This document shows, piece after piece, positions 28,935 to 39,200 of a stretch of DNA of 64,000 bases; the first letter of the stretch is position 1, and each line of letters opens with the position of its first letter. Location: NCBI RefSeq assembly GCF_000178955.2, contig NC_016631.1, positions 2,232,001 to 2,296,000 on the forward strand, in the 5' to 3' direction. The notes beneath the pieces were generated by a model. It was given only the letters and a program-made list of their open reading frames with translations. It did not search any database and was not told the origin of the DNA. The DNA is from Granulicella mallensis MP5ACTX8. GTDB taxonomy: Bacteria; Acidobacteriota; Terriglobia; Terriglobales; Acidobacteriaceae. Position numbers and translations under genes: made by a program.

Positions 28935-29221
28935 CTCTGACGACGTGGCAGCAGGCTCCGATTGTGCCGCTGACGGAGGAGCGGTTGCTGGAGGGCGACC
29001 GCGATGTGCTGGGGCTGTTTCGGGGTGATCCGTTTGCGGGCCGACCTCCGAAGATGGTGCGCAGTGCTTTGGCAGTACTGGTTTAGTACACATGAGGAGA
29101 AACGGACACGGGGAGTGTGGTGGACGAGCTGCTGGGGACGTATGCGCCAACGGCGCTGCTGCCGGATGGGCGGTTCGCAGAGATGGAGTCGCCGACGCTG
29201 GATGGGCCTCCGCAGGAGTGA
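28922..29221 (+). pseudogene. Lipase maturation factor-family C-terminal remnant with two frameshifts
   Basis: Three successive frames together read like the end of a lipase maturation factor (LMF1-like) protein: APIVPLTEERLLEGDRDVLG with LFRGDPFAGRPPKMVRSAL, then after a shift near 29068 QYWFSTHEEKRTRGVWW, then after a shift near 29120 DELLGTYAPTALLPDGRFAE, ending at 29221. The pattern LLE..DVL.L....PF...PP..VR followed by Y.F.T.EE...G.WW matches what I recall of this family. The membrane-spanning N-terminal part is missing; the remnant is joined directly to the integrase fragment. Assignment rests on motif memory, not on a search. Confidence 0.5.
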
Positions 29222-29344
29222 GTTGGGCTGATGTCAGGTGGCCAGTCCTGTTGTCACGCCAGTCCCGGAACTGCCGATGCACTACCAACAACACAATCAT
29301 CCCCGCAGGAATTAAGTTCTCACGAGAACACAGAAGGCCCTGGT

Positions 29345-29423
29345 GCAGAGCGCGATACCAACGTTGGTGGCGCGCTCTGCCTCAGGAAGGCCCCTGCTCC
29401 CTCGGGAAGGCAAAAGCAGGGGC
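29345..29423. terminator. Two hairpins downstream of the S9 peptidase gene
   Basis: GCAGAGCGCG at 29345-29354 pairs with 29371-29380, with an inner perfect palindrome ACCAACGTTGGT at 29357-29368. GCCCCTGC at 29390-29397 pairs with 29416-29423. The second lies 10 bases from the S9 stop codon in the minus direction and is the better terminator candidate. Confidence 0.5.
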
Positions 29424-29432
29424 ACACCCTAG

Positions 29433-31913
29433 CTAGTTTCCGGTATGTGCGGCCGGTGGGTTCACTGGCCGCACATACGTATTTAGCCAGCGATCGATCT
29501 CCCACAGCACGTGCTGTTTGGTCTCCAGCGCGCCGTAAGCGTGCGGTTCGAGCGGCAGGAACACCAGCCGCACCGTTGCACCCTGGCCCTTCAGCGCCGC
29601 GTAGAAGCGCTCGCTCTGGATGGGGTAGGTACCGGTGTTGTCGTCGGCCTCGCCATGGAAGAGCAGAATCGGTGTCTTGATCTTGTCGGCATAGCTGAAC
29701 GGCGACATCTTGTTGTAGAGGTCGGGGGCCTGCCAATAGGTGCGCTCCTCGTTCTGGAAGCCGTACGGAGTCAAGCTGCGGTTGTATGCGCCGCTCTCCG
29801 CAATACCCGCCCGGAACAGGTTGGAATGCGCCAGCAGGTTAGCCGTCATGAAGGCGCCGTAGCTGTGTCCCATGACGGCGACGCGATTGGGGTCAACCAC
29901 ACTCAGCTTGACGCCCTCATCGATGGCCGCTTTCGCTCCGTCCACCAGCTGCTCGACATAAGTATCGTTCGGCTCCTTGCCTCCTTCGCCGATGATGGGG
30001 ATGGTTGCGCTATCGAGAATCGCATAGCCATCCTGCACCATGTACACGTGCGAGCCGCCACCGAAGACCGGGTAGCGATTGGGAGAGCCGCTCACCTGGC
30101 TGGCGGTAGCGCGCGAGGTGAACTCCGCCGGATAGGCCTCCATCAGAGTCGGCAGCGGACCCTGACTCTTGTCATAGCCGTACGGTAGCCACAGGGTTGC
30201 CGTCAGATCGACGCCATCGGCACGCTTGTACTTCAGGAACTGGCGCGTGGGCATCTTGATGCCGTCATAGCGGCCGGGAAAGTGTGTGAGCTGCGCAGGG
30301 GCTGACCCATCGAAGGCCGCAACAAAGTAGTTCGGTGACTGCGTCTGGCTCTCGCGCCGGATCAGCACCTTGTCGTCCGACAGTAGCCCGATGGGCTCGT
30401 CGTAGTAAGGGTCCGCCGAGCGGAAGAGGATCTTCTCCTTGCCGGCAGCGTCCCCTGTCAGCGGCATGATGGCGATGAACGGCTGATCGCCCTTGGGTGA
30501 CGCGCCCGGCGAGATGAAATACACGCCCTGACCGTCCCTGGTCAGCTTCAGCACCGGGTGACCGCCGGCATTCAACTCGGTCACCGGAGAGCCCGGCTGG
30601 TGATAGCGGTCCTGCGACGAACCCGCATAGATTGTCACGGTCTTACCGGGAGACGAGGGATCGATCGCGACGGTGAGTTGCTTGCGGTCCGAGAAGCGCG
30701 ACATGGTCACCAACGCCAGGTGGTCGTTGCCCCACTCCAACCCGTGAGCTCCGCCAAAGCCGCCACCGCGTGAGAGGCGCAGGGGTGCTTCGTACAGAAC
30801 GGTGGCCTTGCCATCAAACGGCGCCGGGAGCGTGTAGAGGGTATCGGCGACCTTGGCGTCCTTGGGAAGTGGCAGGCCGTTGTTTGCAGCTTCCACCCAG
30901 ACGACGGTGGCCGGTGCATCGGCGCGCCACTGGTAGTCGCGCGGGCCGGGTTCCACGGCGTCGCGCGAGATGGGCAGGTTGTCCACCGCAGGGCGATCGA
31001 GCAGCACCTTCACGCGGCCCGGCTTCAGCGGCAGGATCTCCGTGATCTGCGGGAATCGCTCATAGGGAAAGGTATAGCTGAAGGGCCGGTGCACGATGGC
31101 GACCAAGGCATAATGGCCGTCCGGTGAAGGTGTGGCACGCTCGATCAGACCCTTGGCTGGCAGGGTCCTGGCGGTACCGCTCAGTGAGACCACGGTCAGA
31201 TCGGCAGAGGCGTAGTACTCGAAGATGGCCTCGTCCGTGGTGGTCTTCAGCATGTCTTCATAGGTCGGTGCGGGGCTCACCTTGCCCAGGCTCTCCTCGA
31301 TATCGGGGCCGGTGGGTATGTCGCTGACTTTGGGTGCGGCTCCGCGTGTGGCTGAGACTGTCTTGCAGAGCAGTGAGGCAGAGTCCGGCATCCACGCGCA
31401 GGGTGTTCCGAGCACGGCATTCAACTTGATCGTGCCGACACGATGGGCGCTGGCCGTAGCGACATCGATCACCCAGAGGTTGAGACCCTTGGCGGGAGCC
31501 GTGGCATGCGCCACAAAGGCGGCGTGTTTGGAGTCCGGAGCCCAGATCGCGTCGACGGCTTTCAGTTTGGCGGGCAACCCGGCGATGGTCTTCGCTGCCG
31601 CTGCGTCTAGGGACTGCAGCTTTAGCGAGACATCATAGCGCTCGACGCTGGGGCCGTTCGACAACGGATTGAACCGGATGCCTGCGAGCCGGTAACGCGG
31701 CTGGGCGACGTCCGCAATGGTGGGGAAGGTGGCGGGCTGCTCGATGAGCAGGGTCTTGCGGTCGGGCGAGAGCTGCACTTGAGGCGTCGGCGCTGACTCC
31801 AGCAGTTGCTCGATGGCGGCAGGCGGCTTCTGGTAGGGAAGGGCGGTCTGGGCCGTGGCGTAACCGGCGGCGATCATGGTGGCAGCAGCCACCAGAGCAA
31901 TTCTGCGGTTCAT
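29433..31913 (-). CDS. Secreted S9-family (prolyl oligopeptidase-like) serine peptidase
   Basis: 826 residues, signal peptide MNRRIALVAAATMIAAGYATA. Residues about 30-560 make the beta-propeller part; the C-terminal alpha/beta hydrolase domain has nucleophile GHSYGAFM (Ser near 682), acid in GEADDNTGT and His in LEPHAYGA. The layout and length match the long S9 group that includes glutamyl endopeptidase-like enzymes of Bacteroidetes, Xanthomonas and Acidobacteria. It would cut short peptides in the periplasm. The gene stands alone with hairpins downstream and no close same-strand gene upstream. Unlike the S9 gene at 22433 it is intact. Confidence 0.9.
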   Translation of the reverse strand: MNRRIALVAAATMIAAGYATAQTALPYQKPPAAIEQLLESAPTPQVQLSPDRKTLLIEQPATFPTIADVAQPRYRLAGIRFNPLSNGPSVERYDVSLKLQSLDAAAAKTIAGLPAKLKAVDAIWAPDSKHAAFVAHATAPAKGLNLWVIDVATASAHRVGTIKLNAVLGTPCAWMPDSASLLCKTVSATRGAAPKVSDIPTGPDIEESLGKVSPAPTYEDMLKTTTDEAIFEYYASADLTVVSLSGTARTLPAKGLIERATPSPDGHYALVAIVHRPFSYTFPYERFPQITEILPLKPGRVKVLLDRPAVDNLPISRDAVEPGPRDYQWRADAPATVVWVEAANNGLPLPKDAKVADTLYTLPAPFDGKATVLYEAPLRLSRGGGFGGAHGLEWGNDHLALVTMSRFSDRKQLTVAIDPSSPGKTVTIYAGSSQDRYHQPGSPVTELNAGGHPVLKLTRDGQGVYFISPGASPKGDQPFIAIMPLTGDAAGKEKILFRSADPYYDEPIGLLSDDKVLIRRESQTQSPNYFVAAFDGSAPAQLTHFPGRYDGIKMPTRQFLKYKRADGVDLTATLWLPYGYDKSQGPLPTLMEAYPAEFTSRATASQVSGSPNRYPVFGGGSHVYMVQDGYAILDSATIPIIGEGGKEPNDTYVEQLVDGAKAAIDEGVKLSVVDPNRVAVMGHSYGAFMTANLLAHSNLFRAGIAESGAYNRSLTPYGFQNEERTYWQAPDLYNKMSPFSYADKIKTPILLFHGEADDNTGTYPIQSERFYAALKGQGATVRLVFLPLEPHAYGALETKQHVLWEIDRWLNTYVRPVNPPAAHTGN

Positions 31914-32176
31914 GTAGAGCCTCGTTTTGAAGCAGGTGATGGGGAACTTTCACAAGGTACACGAATCAAGCGCATGAGAAGTTTCATGACCGCGTCCGCG
32001 GGGCTATTTATCGAACAGCCCAGGCCCTGGCCGCAGGTAGGAGGAAGTTTTGCAGGGTTATGTCACAGCGACAGCGGTTAAATGTCCGGATCGGATACAC
32101 CCTAGCGCTCCGGAACTCGAGAAGACGACGCGGGCTGGAGCGTGTCCCAAACGACATATGTCATCAGGAGAGACCC

Positions 32177-32317
32177 ATGTTCAAAGAACTTTCGCCCTTA
32201 CTGCGGCAACGCGCTGTTCTGTTGACCGTAACCCGTCTTGAGGAAGACGAGATCCGTGTCGAGGTCTCGGAAGAAGGGCAGGCCGACGATGACGAAGAGC
32301 TGGATGAGGTGGCCTGA
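32177..32317 (+). CDS. Short PRTRC system protein E-like protein (46 residues)
   Basis: ATG at 32177 has AGGAG ten bases upstream. The product begins MFKELSPLLRQRAVLLTVTR and continues LEEDEIRVEV before an acidic tail ending ELDEVA. The first 30 residues match the N-terminus of PRTRC protein E (ELxPLLxQR..LLTV....D.IRV.V), a component of the plasmid/island-borne ParB-ThiF-related cassette. The usual protein is about three times longer, so this is either a truncated remnant or a trimmed descendant with its own acidic tail. No other PRTRC genes are near. Function unknown. Confidence 0.5.
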   Translation: MFKELSPLLRQRAVLLTVTRLEEDEIRVEVSEEGQADDDEELDEVA

Positions 32318-32487
32318 ACGTAGACCGCTCTTGCGAAGCATCCGTACTTTGTGATGGGCATGGGGATGTGCTATTTCGTGTCGGCGAGATATTCGCAGAG
32401 ACGAAGTCACCTCAGGAGCTATTGAGCAAAATGATCGAAGCCGGTGACCTGCTCATAGATAATGCGCTTGGGTTAAGCGACCAATGA
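32308..32487 (+). other. Coding-like stretch without a clear start, possible gene remnant
   Basis: An open frame without ATG runs to a stop at 32485 and contains HGDVLFRVGEIFAETKSPQE followed by LLSKMIEAGDLLIDNALGLS. The residue use looks like a real helical protein end. It may be the C-terminus of a lost gene or a continuation of the PRTRC-like gene after rearrangement. I do not recognise the family. Confidence 0.25.
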
Positions 32488-32564
32488 ATGACGGAAGGAA
32501 ATTGAGCAGATCGTTCGGGTTTGGCTAAATCAGCCGGTCTCGACCGCACCGTATACTCTTTCCC

Positions 32565-34331
32565 ATGCCGAAATTATGCGTGTTCCGTAATACCGCCCTC
32601 ACGATCACGTTGTGTTGCAATGCCGCAGTGATGCTGCAGGCCCAAAGCTTTCGCGTGCACATTCCCAAGGACGCACGACCACTGCAGAGTGGTGGAGAGC
32701 GCGCAGCCGAGCCCGCTCCTCTGGATGGCCGCCTGTTGCTGCTGCTGTCGAACGACCTCGGCGACGAGCCGCGCATGCAGATCAACGACACACCGGCTTC
32801 GCAGAACATCTTCGGCCTTACGCTCAACGGTGCAAGGCCTGGCAGCGAGGTGACCGTGGACGACAGCGCCGCCGGTTACCCGCACCTGCACCTAAGCGAG
32901 CTGCCTCCTGGCAAGTACATGGTGCAAGCTGTGCTGAACCTCTATGAGACCTTTCATATGGGTGACGGCCGCACCTTGAAGCTTGCACCTGACCGTGGCG
33001 AAGGACAGCACTGGAATCTCGCTCCTGGCAACCTTTACAGCAAGCCTTTTCCGATCTCGATCGGCGCGAACGGTAAGCCTGTGCGCGACGTCGACGTCAC
33101 GCTTACCGAGGTGATTCCGCCCATTACCCCGATCGCCGATTCGGAGTTCATCCGCCGTCTGCGTATCCAGTCACCGCTCCTGACAAAGTTCTGGGGCCGG
33201 CCTGTCTATCTCTCCGCCACGGTGCTCGTGCCCGCTGGCTTCGACCAGCATCCGGAGGCACGCTTCCCGCTGATGCTATTTGAAGACCACTTCAACGACG
33301 GCTTCGCGGAGTTCCGCACTACGCCTCCCGACCCGACTCTCAAGCCCGATTACTCCGAGCGCTTTCATCTCGCCGGTTATAACCGCATCCAGCAGCAGGA
33401 AGCCTACAAGTTCTATCAAACTTGGATCGCGAAGGACTTCCCACGTTTTCTCGTGGTCAAGATCCAGACCGCGAATCCGTTCTACGACGACAGCTATGCT
33501 GTCGATTCTGCGAACCTCGGTCCTTACGGCGAAGCCATCGAAACCGAGTTGCTGCCTATGGTCGAAAAGCAGTTCCACGCCATCGGACAGGGCTGGGCGC
33601 GCTTCCTCTATGGCGGCTCCACGGGGGGCTGGGAAGCTATGGCAGCGCAGGTCTTCTACCCCGACCACTACAACGGCGCCTTCATCGCCTGTCCGGATCC
33701 CGTGGACTTTCACGCTTATACCAACATCGACCTCTACCGCGATGCAAATGCGTACTTCACAAGCGGCGCAAACAAACAAATCGAGCAGCCGTCGATGCGT
33801 GACTATCTGGGCCACACCACCATCACGCAGCGCGGCGTGAACCAGTACGAGGCTGCGCTTGGCGACCACGGGCGCTCCGGCGAACAGTACGACATTTGGC
33901 AGGCAGTCTTCTCACCCATCGGTCCGGACGGTTATCCTGCGCGTATTTTCGATAAGCAGACCGGTGCAATCGATCCCATTGTTGCGAAATACTGGCACGA
34001 TCACTACGATCTCAACGCGAAGCTCCAGCGCGAATGGCCGCAGCTGCAGCCGAAGTTGGACGGCAAGCTGCACGTCTACGTCGGCTCCGAAGACACCTAC
34101 ATGCTGAACGATGCGGTGTACCTGCTGCAAGACTTCCTCGATACTGCGAATCCACCTGCACATGCCGAGATCGCGTACGGGCCTCGCGCAGAACACTGCT
34201 GGAATGGTGACCCCAAGCTCCCGAATGCCTATAGCCGATTGCATTACGAGACTATGTACGTGTCAAAGATTATGCAGCGCATCCAGCAGACAGCTCCGAA
34301 GGGAGCAGACCTAACAAGCTGGCGATACTGA
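32565..34331 (+). CDS. Secreted esterase-like alpha/beta hydrolase
   Basis: 588 residues, starting with a signal-like MPKLCVFRNTALTITLCCNA. The first roughly 200 residues form a beta-rich N-domain. The catalytic part resembles enterochelin-esterase/putative esterase (PF00756-like) proteins: YLSATVLVPAGFD, LMLFEDHF, and the nucleophile in LYGGSTGGWEAMAAQVFYPD (Ser near 353), with a C-terminal candidate His in RAEHCWNGDP. A likely acid is in YVGSEDTYM. The substrate is unknown. It is a single transcription unit convergent with the YVTN propeller gene. Confidence 0.7.
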   Translation: MPKLCVFRNTALTITLCCNAAVMLQAQSFRVHIPKDARPLQSGGERAAEPAPLDGRLLLLLSNDLGDEPRMQINDTPASQNIFGLTLNGARPGSEVTVDDSAAGYPHLHLSELPPGKYMVQAVLNLYETFHMGDGRTLKLAPDRGEGQHWNLAPGNLYSKPFPISIGANGKPVRDVDVTLTEVIPPITPIADSEFIRRLRIQSPLLTKFWGRPVYLSATVLVPAGFDQHPEARFPLMLFEDHFNDGFAEFRTTPPDPTLKPDYSERFHLAGYNRIQQQEAYKFYQTWIAKDFPRFLVVKIQTANPFYDDSYAVDSANLGPYGEAIETELLPMVEKQFHAIGQGWARFLYGGSTGGWEAMAAQVFYPDHYNGAFIACPDPVDFHAYTNIDLYRDANAYFTSGANKQIEQPSMRDYLGHTTITQRGVNQYEAALGDHGRSGEQYDIWQAVFSPIGPDGYPARIFDKQTGAIDPIVAKYWHDHYDLNAKLQREWPQLQPKLDGKLHVYVGSEDTYMLNDAVYLLQDFLDTANPPAHAEIAYGPRAEHCWNGDPKLPNAYSRLHYETMYVSKIMQRIQQTAPKGADLTSWRY

Positions 34332-34417
34332 TAGACGTATCCTGCCAGCAAGCGCCCAGGCGATTGAGCATCGCTTGCGTGCGTTGGGAGCCTCATCGGG
34401 AGTCGCTTGAGGTTGCG

Positions 34418-35428
34418 CTATCGGACTGGTTGGCCTTTCCTTGAAGGGACCCAGATCATGCCATCCGCCAGCGGTCCCGCCGCGATCAGATCCGTCTTCC
34501 ACGTCGTGAGATTGATCGCAGCCACCTTCCCGCTGGTATTGCACGAAACATAAGCCACCTTCTGGTCCGGCCGGATCACGACCTCCTGCGGAGCCAGGGG
34601 AACCTCCACGGTGTTCTTCACCGTCATCGTTGCCAGATCAACCACCGCAACCTTGCCAGCCGCCGGGATTGCCACCAGCAGCCACTTGCCATCGGTGGTC
34701 GGCTTCGCTCCATATCCCATCCCCGGCAGCTCGATCCATTTCGCCACCTTGTGTGTCGAGGTGTCGATGACCGCCATGCGCGGTTGCTTCGGGTCTGAGG
34801 TAAACACCCACTTGTCGTCGTTCGAAATCGCAATCCGCTGCACCTCCGCAGCCACCGGGATCACCGCCAGCGTCTTGCGTTCACGCATGTCCAGCACCGA
34901 AACACTGCCTGGCCCTACATTCGCGGTATACCCGGTCTTCCCGTCATGAGACAGGATCAGCATGTGGGATTGTTCGGCCCCTGTCGGAATCGTACCCACT
35001 ATGCGATGCGTCTTCGGATCGATGACCGTCACTGTCTTATCCAATTCTGTCGTGACATACAGCATGCCGCTCGCTTCATCCAGCAAAGGCATGTGCGGAC
35101 GCACGCCATGACCGAACTCCACATGGTCGATGATCCTGCGCGAGGGCAAGTCGAGAACCAGCATCTCGTGTCCATCGATTCCCGGTTTGCCCACCCCGAC
35201 GCTTCCGTAAATCGGCAGAAAAGCCGTCTTGCCGTCAGCCGACACAGCGATCTCATGCCCATGCACCCCTGGCGTGTGCTCCTCGATGGTGGCTACCTGT
35301 TTGCCTGTCTGCGGGTCGATTACACTGACCGTCGCGTCTCCCTGGTTCACTACCAGCAAAGACTGTGCCCGCGCGCCCATCAGGCAAACGACCAAACTCA
35401 CGGCCGCCAGAATGTAGTGTGTTCTCAT
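34418..35428 (-). CDS. YncE/YVTN-type secreted beta-propeller protein
   Basis: 336 residues. Signal peptide MRTHYILAAVSLVVCLMGARA. The mature part is made of about seven 40-residue YVTN-type blades (ATVSVIDPQTGKQVATI; KTVTVIDPKTHRIVGTIPTG; GSVSVLDMRERKTLAVIPV; GKVAVVDLATMTVKNTVEVP). Proteins of this fold bind small ligands, DNA or partner proteins and occur free in the periplasm; no catalytic residues are known for the group. Function unknown. No neighbour gives a hint. Confidence 0.82.
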   Translation of the reverse strand: MRTHYILAAVSLVVCLMGARAQSLLVVNQGDATVSVIDPQTGKQVATIEEHTPGVHGHEIAVSADGKTAFLPIYGSVGVGKPGIDGHEMLVLDLPSRRIIDHVEFGHGVRPHMPLLDEASGMLYVTTELDKTVTVIDPKTHRIVGTIPTGAEQSHMLILSHDGKTGYTANVGPGSVSVLDMRERKTLAVIPVAAEVQRIAISNDDKWVFTSDPKQPRMAVIDTSTHKVAKWIELPGMGYGAKPTTDGKWLLVAIPAAGKVAVVDLATMTVKNTVEVPLAPQEVVIRPDQKVAYVSCNTSGKVAAINLTTWKTDLIAAGPLADGMIWVPSRKGQPVR

Positions 35429-35625
35429 GACCCAGAAGCATAGAACAGTTCATGAACCTCTGAACAGGGTCATGGTTTTCCGCTGAAATTGCGGCTGGTT
35501 TGAAAAGTCTTCGAATTGGGTGGCGATGGGAGTGCTCGAGGGCAGTTTGCGTGCCACGCGGAGCAGTTTTGTCTGCTTGTCGTTGAAGTTCGGAGCAAAG
35601 ATCCACATTGGTCGATCTATCGGCC

Positions 35626-35955
35626 TCAGTTCAAGACGTGGAAAGTCGGACCGGATCCCCAATGCTTACGCTTCAGGCAGAAACGGCTCATGAGCTGTGA
35701 ACCAGCGCGACAATATCGCGGCGGATTTCGCCTCTTGATCATCCATGGTTCGCCTTCAACGGTACATCGTGTCGAAAGTACGGATTCAGCGACGAGGGCG
35801 CTCAGGAGTTCATCGGTAGAGATCTGCCTCACCAGGTTCCATCCGCCTTCAGCGGGAGTCACCTGATAAACAATCCGTTTGTTGCGATCTTCGTTCCATT
35901 CGATTGCCGCGCCCGTCAGGAGCGAAACGTTTGCTACCTCCCGATCGCCGTCCAT
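35626..35955 (-). CDS. Hypothetical protein, doubtful
   Basis: A 109-codon frame from ATG 35955 (MDGDREVANVSLLTGAAIEW ... YQVTPAEGGWNLVRQISTDE). The first 70 residues look protein-like; the Arg/Cys-rich tail does not, and no Shine-Dalgarno is seen. It could be a remnant with a lost reading frame. The rest of the 35429-36252 gap shows nothing else I can support, apart from the kinase promoter that must lie near 36000-36250. Confidence 0.25.
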   Translation of the reverse strand: MDGDREVANVSLLTGAAIEWNEDRNKRIVYQVTPAEGGWNLVRQISTDELLSALVAESVLSTRCTVEGEPWMIKRRNPPRYCRAGSQLMSRFCLKRKHWGSGPTFHVLN

Positions 35956-36252
35956 CACCGAAAAGAATCGTTGTAAGCATACCTCTGTCTAGAAGTGATC
36001 GAATCCAGCGGTCAAACGACGCAGAGATGGTCGATAGATATCTGCTTCAGGCATAAAGAATGCAACTGGATTTATCTGGCCAGGCGTCCGCAATGATCGT
36101 TTCGGATAAATCCATAGCTGGTTTTGGCAAAGTGGTCTCTTCCTCAAAGGGTATCCTTCTCGCAAGCCCGTGGCCTCTGCACAACTGAACCGTGAAGGCC
36201 GCCGATTCACGAATTGCAAGCTGAAGCCGAATACGAGCGACCCCAGACCCGT

Positions 36253-39200
36253 ATGTTTTTTGCAGAAGCTACTCCAAAGAAGACAAAACGGCGCTACGAG
36301 TTGAAAGAAAAGCTTGGCGAAGGCGGAATGGGCGCCGTCTGGCGGGCTTTTGATACGGTCCTCGAAATCGATGTGGCGATGAAGGTACTGCTCGATGTGC
36401 ATGATCCCAATGCACTGCGACTCTTCTATGAAGAATGCGAGAAGCAGGCAAACCTGGCCCACCCAAACATTGTTGAAATCCGTGACAAGGGAGTTCTCGA
36501 AGACGGATCGGTACGTACTCCCTATATAGTCATGCCTCTGCTGCGAGGCATGACGCTGGCGGCCCTGATCCGCTCGAATAAACATCCACTCTCGACAGAG
36601 CGTTGCTTCGACATCATCATGCAGTCGAGTCGAGGATTGCAGGCTGCACATGACGCCGGGTTGCTGCATCGCGACATTAAGCCGAGCAACCTGTTTGTTC
36701 TGGAAGATGACTCAGTCAAGCTCCTGGACTTCGGTGTAGCGCATCGCCTGGATCTTAGCATTACGATTGGCCGCACGGGCACGCTGCTTTATATGTCTCC
36801 GGAGCAGTTGGCGATGAAGGGGCTTACGCGCTCCTCCGATGTCTTCTCGCTCGGCGTTGTCTGTTACGAGGTTCTGACGCGCCGGCAACCCTTCCTTGCA
36901 TCGAGCGAAGATGGCGTTGCCGAGGCGATCCGTAGTCATCATCCGCCTCTGCCGAACTCGTTCAATAGCGAGGTGAGCGAAGCCGTGAGCCAGGTCGTAT
37001 GCAAGGCGATGGCGAAGAATCCGGCACATCGGTTTGCCTCGATGCGCGAGTTCAGCGATGCGCTCCGTCGTGCTCAGTACGACTCGTCGTTTACAGTGTT
37101 CGAGCCAAGCCGGTTCGAACCGCGCCTTGCCAAGGTCCGCACTGAGTTTGAAGAGGGCAATCTGCAGTACGCGCAGGAATTAACAGAAGAGCTCCTCTCC
37201 GAGGGATACCTGGTCGACGCGTTACTCGCGCTCGATACACGGGTAAAAGCTGCTGTAAAGCAGAAGACTATCGAAAGGCTGATGGAAAGCGCGCGTGAGC
37301 GCAAACAGGATGGAGAGTACCGGCTTGCGCTGCAACGTGTGAGTGAGGTGCTTGATCTCGAGTCTCACCATATCGAAGCCCTCGTATTGCGTCACGAGAT
37401 CGAAACGAGCCGTACCGAGGCGGACATTCTGGAGTGGCTCAAGCTCGGGCAGCAGCACCTTGAAAAGCTTCACTTCTCGCATGCCAAACAGGCGGCGCAG
37501 CGGGTCCTGGAGGCGCAGCCGGCTGAAGAGCGGGCGCTCGAGTTGTTGGCGCAGATCGAGAGGCGGGAGCATGAGGTGCAGCGGATGCGTGAGCAGAAGC
37601 AGGCCGCCTACGCCGTGGCGCTCGAAGCAGAGGCACGCAATGAGATCACTGCCGCTCTAAGCAACATGCGGATCGTGCTGGAGCTGGAAAAGCAGGCTCC
37701 CGATCCCAGCACGCCCGCGCAGCTTGCCACCTATGAGAGCTTCTACAACAAGCTGCATGCTGAGCACGAGGCCATTGCAGCGAGCTATGCGGAGGCCAAA
37801 CAAGCGCTTGAGCGGGGAGATTTCGCTCTCGTCGATCAACTGTGCGATGGCTTTCTCACACGCATGCCGCAGCACACGCTCTTCAAGGCGCTCAAGTTTG
37901 ACGTCGAAGAGCGACGGCGACGGGCTGTCTCACAGCGCCTGCTGGAGGTAGAGGAGGCCATCGAGAACGAAGCTGATCTGGGCAAACGGGTCGAGATGTT
38001 GGAAGAGGCGGTCAGCCAGAATCCGGGAGTCTCGGAGTTCTCCCGGCTGCTTGAGTCCAATCGTCAGAAGCTAAGCCTGGTGGAAGGCATCGTGAATCGG
38101 GCACGCGGACTCGAGACCCGAGAGCTGTATGGCGAAGCGCTGGTGCAGTGGGAGACCCTGGAGACCATCCATCCGAATTTTCCGCGCTTGCAGTTTGAGA
38201 TCCAGAACCTGCGATTGCGCCGTCAGTTGAGCGAGCGGATGCAGCAGAAGAGTCGGCGGCTTGCCGAGATCACCGGCGCGGCAGAGCGTGGCGATCTCGA
38301 TGAAAGCCTGCGACTGCTTGAACAGGCGTTGGACAACTTGCCTGACGATTCGGACCTGCTCGAACTGCGTCCTCACCTGCGGCAGCAGCGCGAACTCGCG
38401 GTCAGAGTGGAGCAGCTGCTGGCCGACGGGCGGCGAGCGATGGGGCAGGGGAATATCGATCTGGGACTCGAGTGCCTGCGTGCCGCTTACGATCTCGGCT
38501 CGAAGGTCAAGCACGCGAGAACGGAGTTGGTGGAAGGTCTTCTGATTGCAGCGCGTGCATCCCAGGATCGGCCGCGCGAGGCCTGTGGCTATCTCGAGGA
38601 GATACTGACTCTCGAACCTGGCAACCACGCGGCGACTGGATTCCTGCGCTTTCTGCAGGAGCAGGAAGAGCACACTGAAACAGATGAGGCCTTGGCGCAG
38701 GCGCAACGGCTGAGAACTGCGCGGGATCTTTCTGGGGCCATGGATGTTCTGAATCATGCTCTTGTGCGTTATCCGCAAAGTACCCGGTTGAAGCAATTTC
38801 TGCAAAATCTGGATGCAAGCCGCTCAGAGCGACGCGGACGTGACTTGAATGTTTTGCGAAGGAAGCGTCTTGAAGCGGACTCGATCAGTGATAAGAAACA
38901 GTTGTATGCTACTGCGGCAAGCGCCGAGCAGATCGCGAATAGCTACCAGGAAGACGAAGAGTTTCAGGCTGAGTCGCGGATGCTCAAAGCTCGCCTGCAG
39001 ACGATCGTAGATGTCGAGCCAGCATCACCCGTGACGGCCCCTTCACCCGTTCTACCTGTGAAGCCTAAGGCTTTCGTGACTCCGCCAGTTCCTGCCCGGC
39101 GATCGCTGTTGATCGTGGGAGCTGCCTGCGCGAGTGTCGTATTTCTGGCATCGCTTGGTCTGTGGGCTGCTCATCACAAATCATCACCGAAGGCGCAGGC

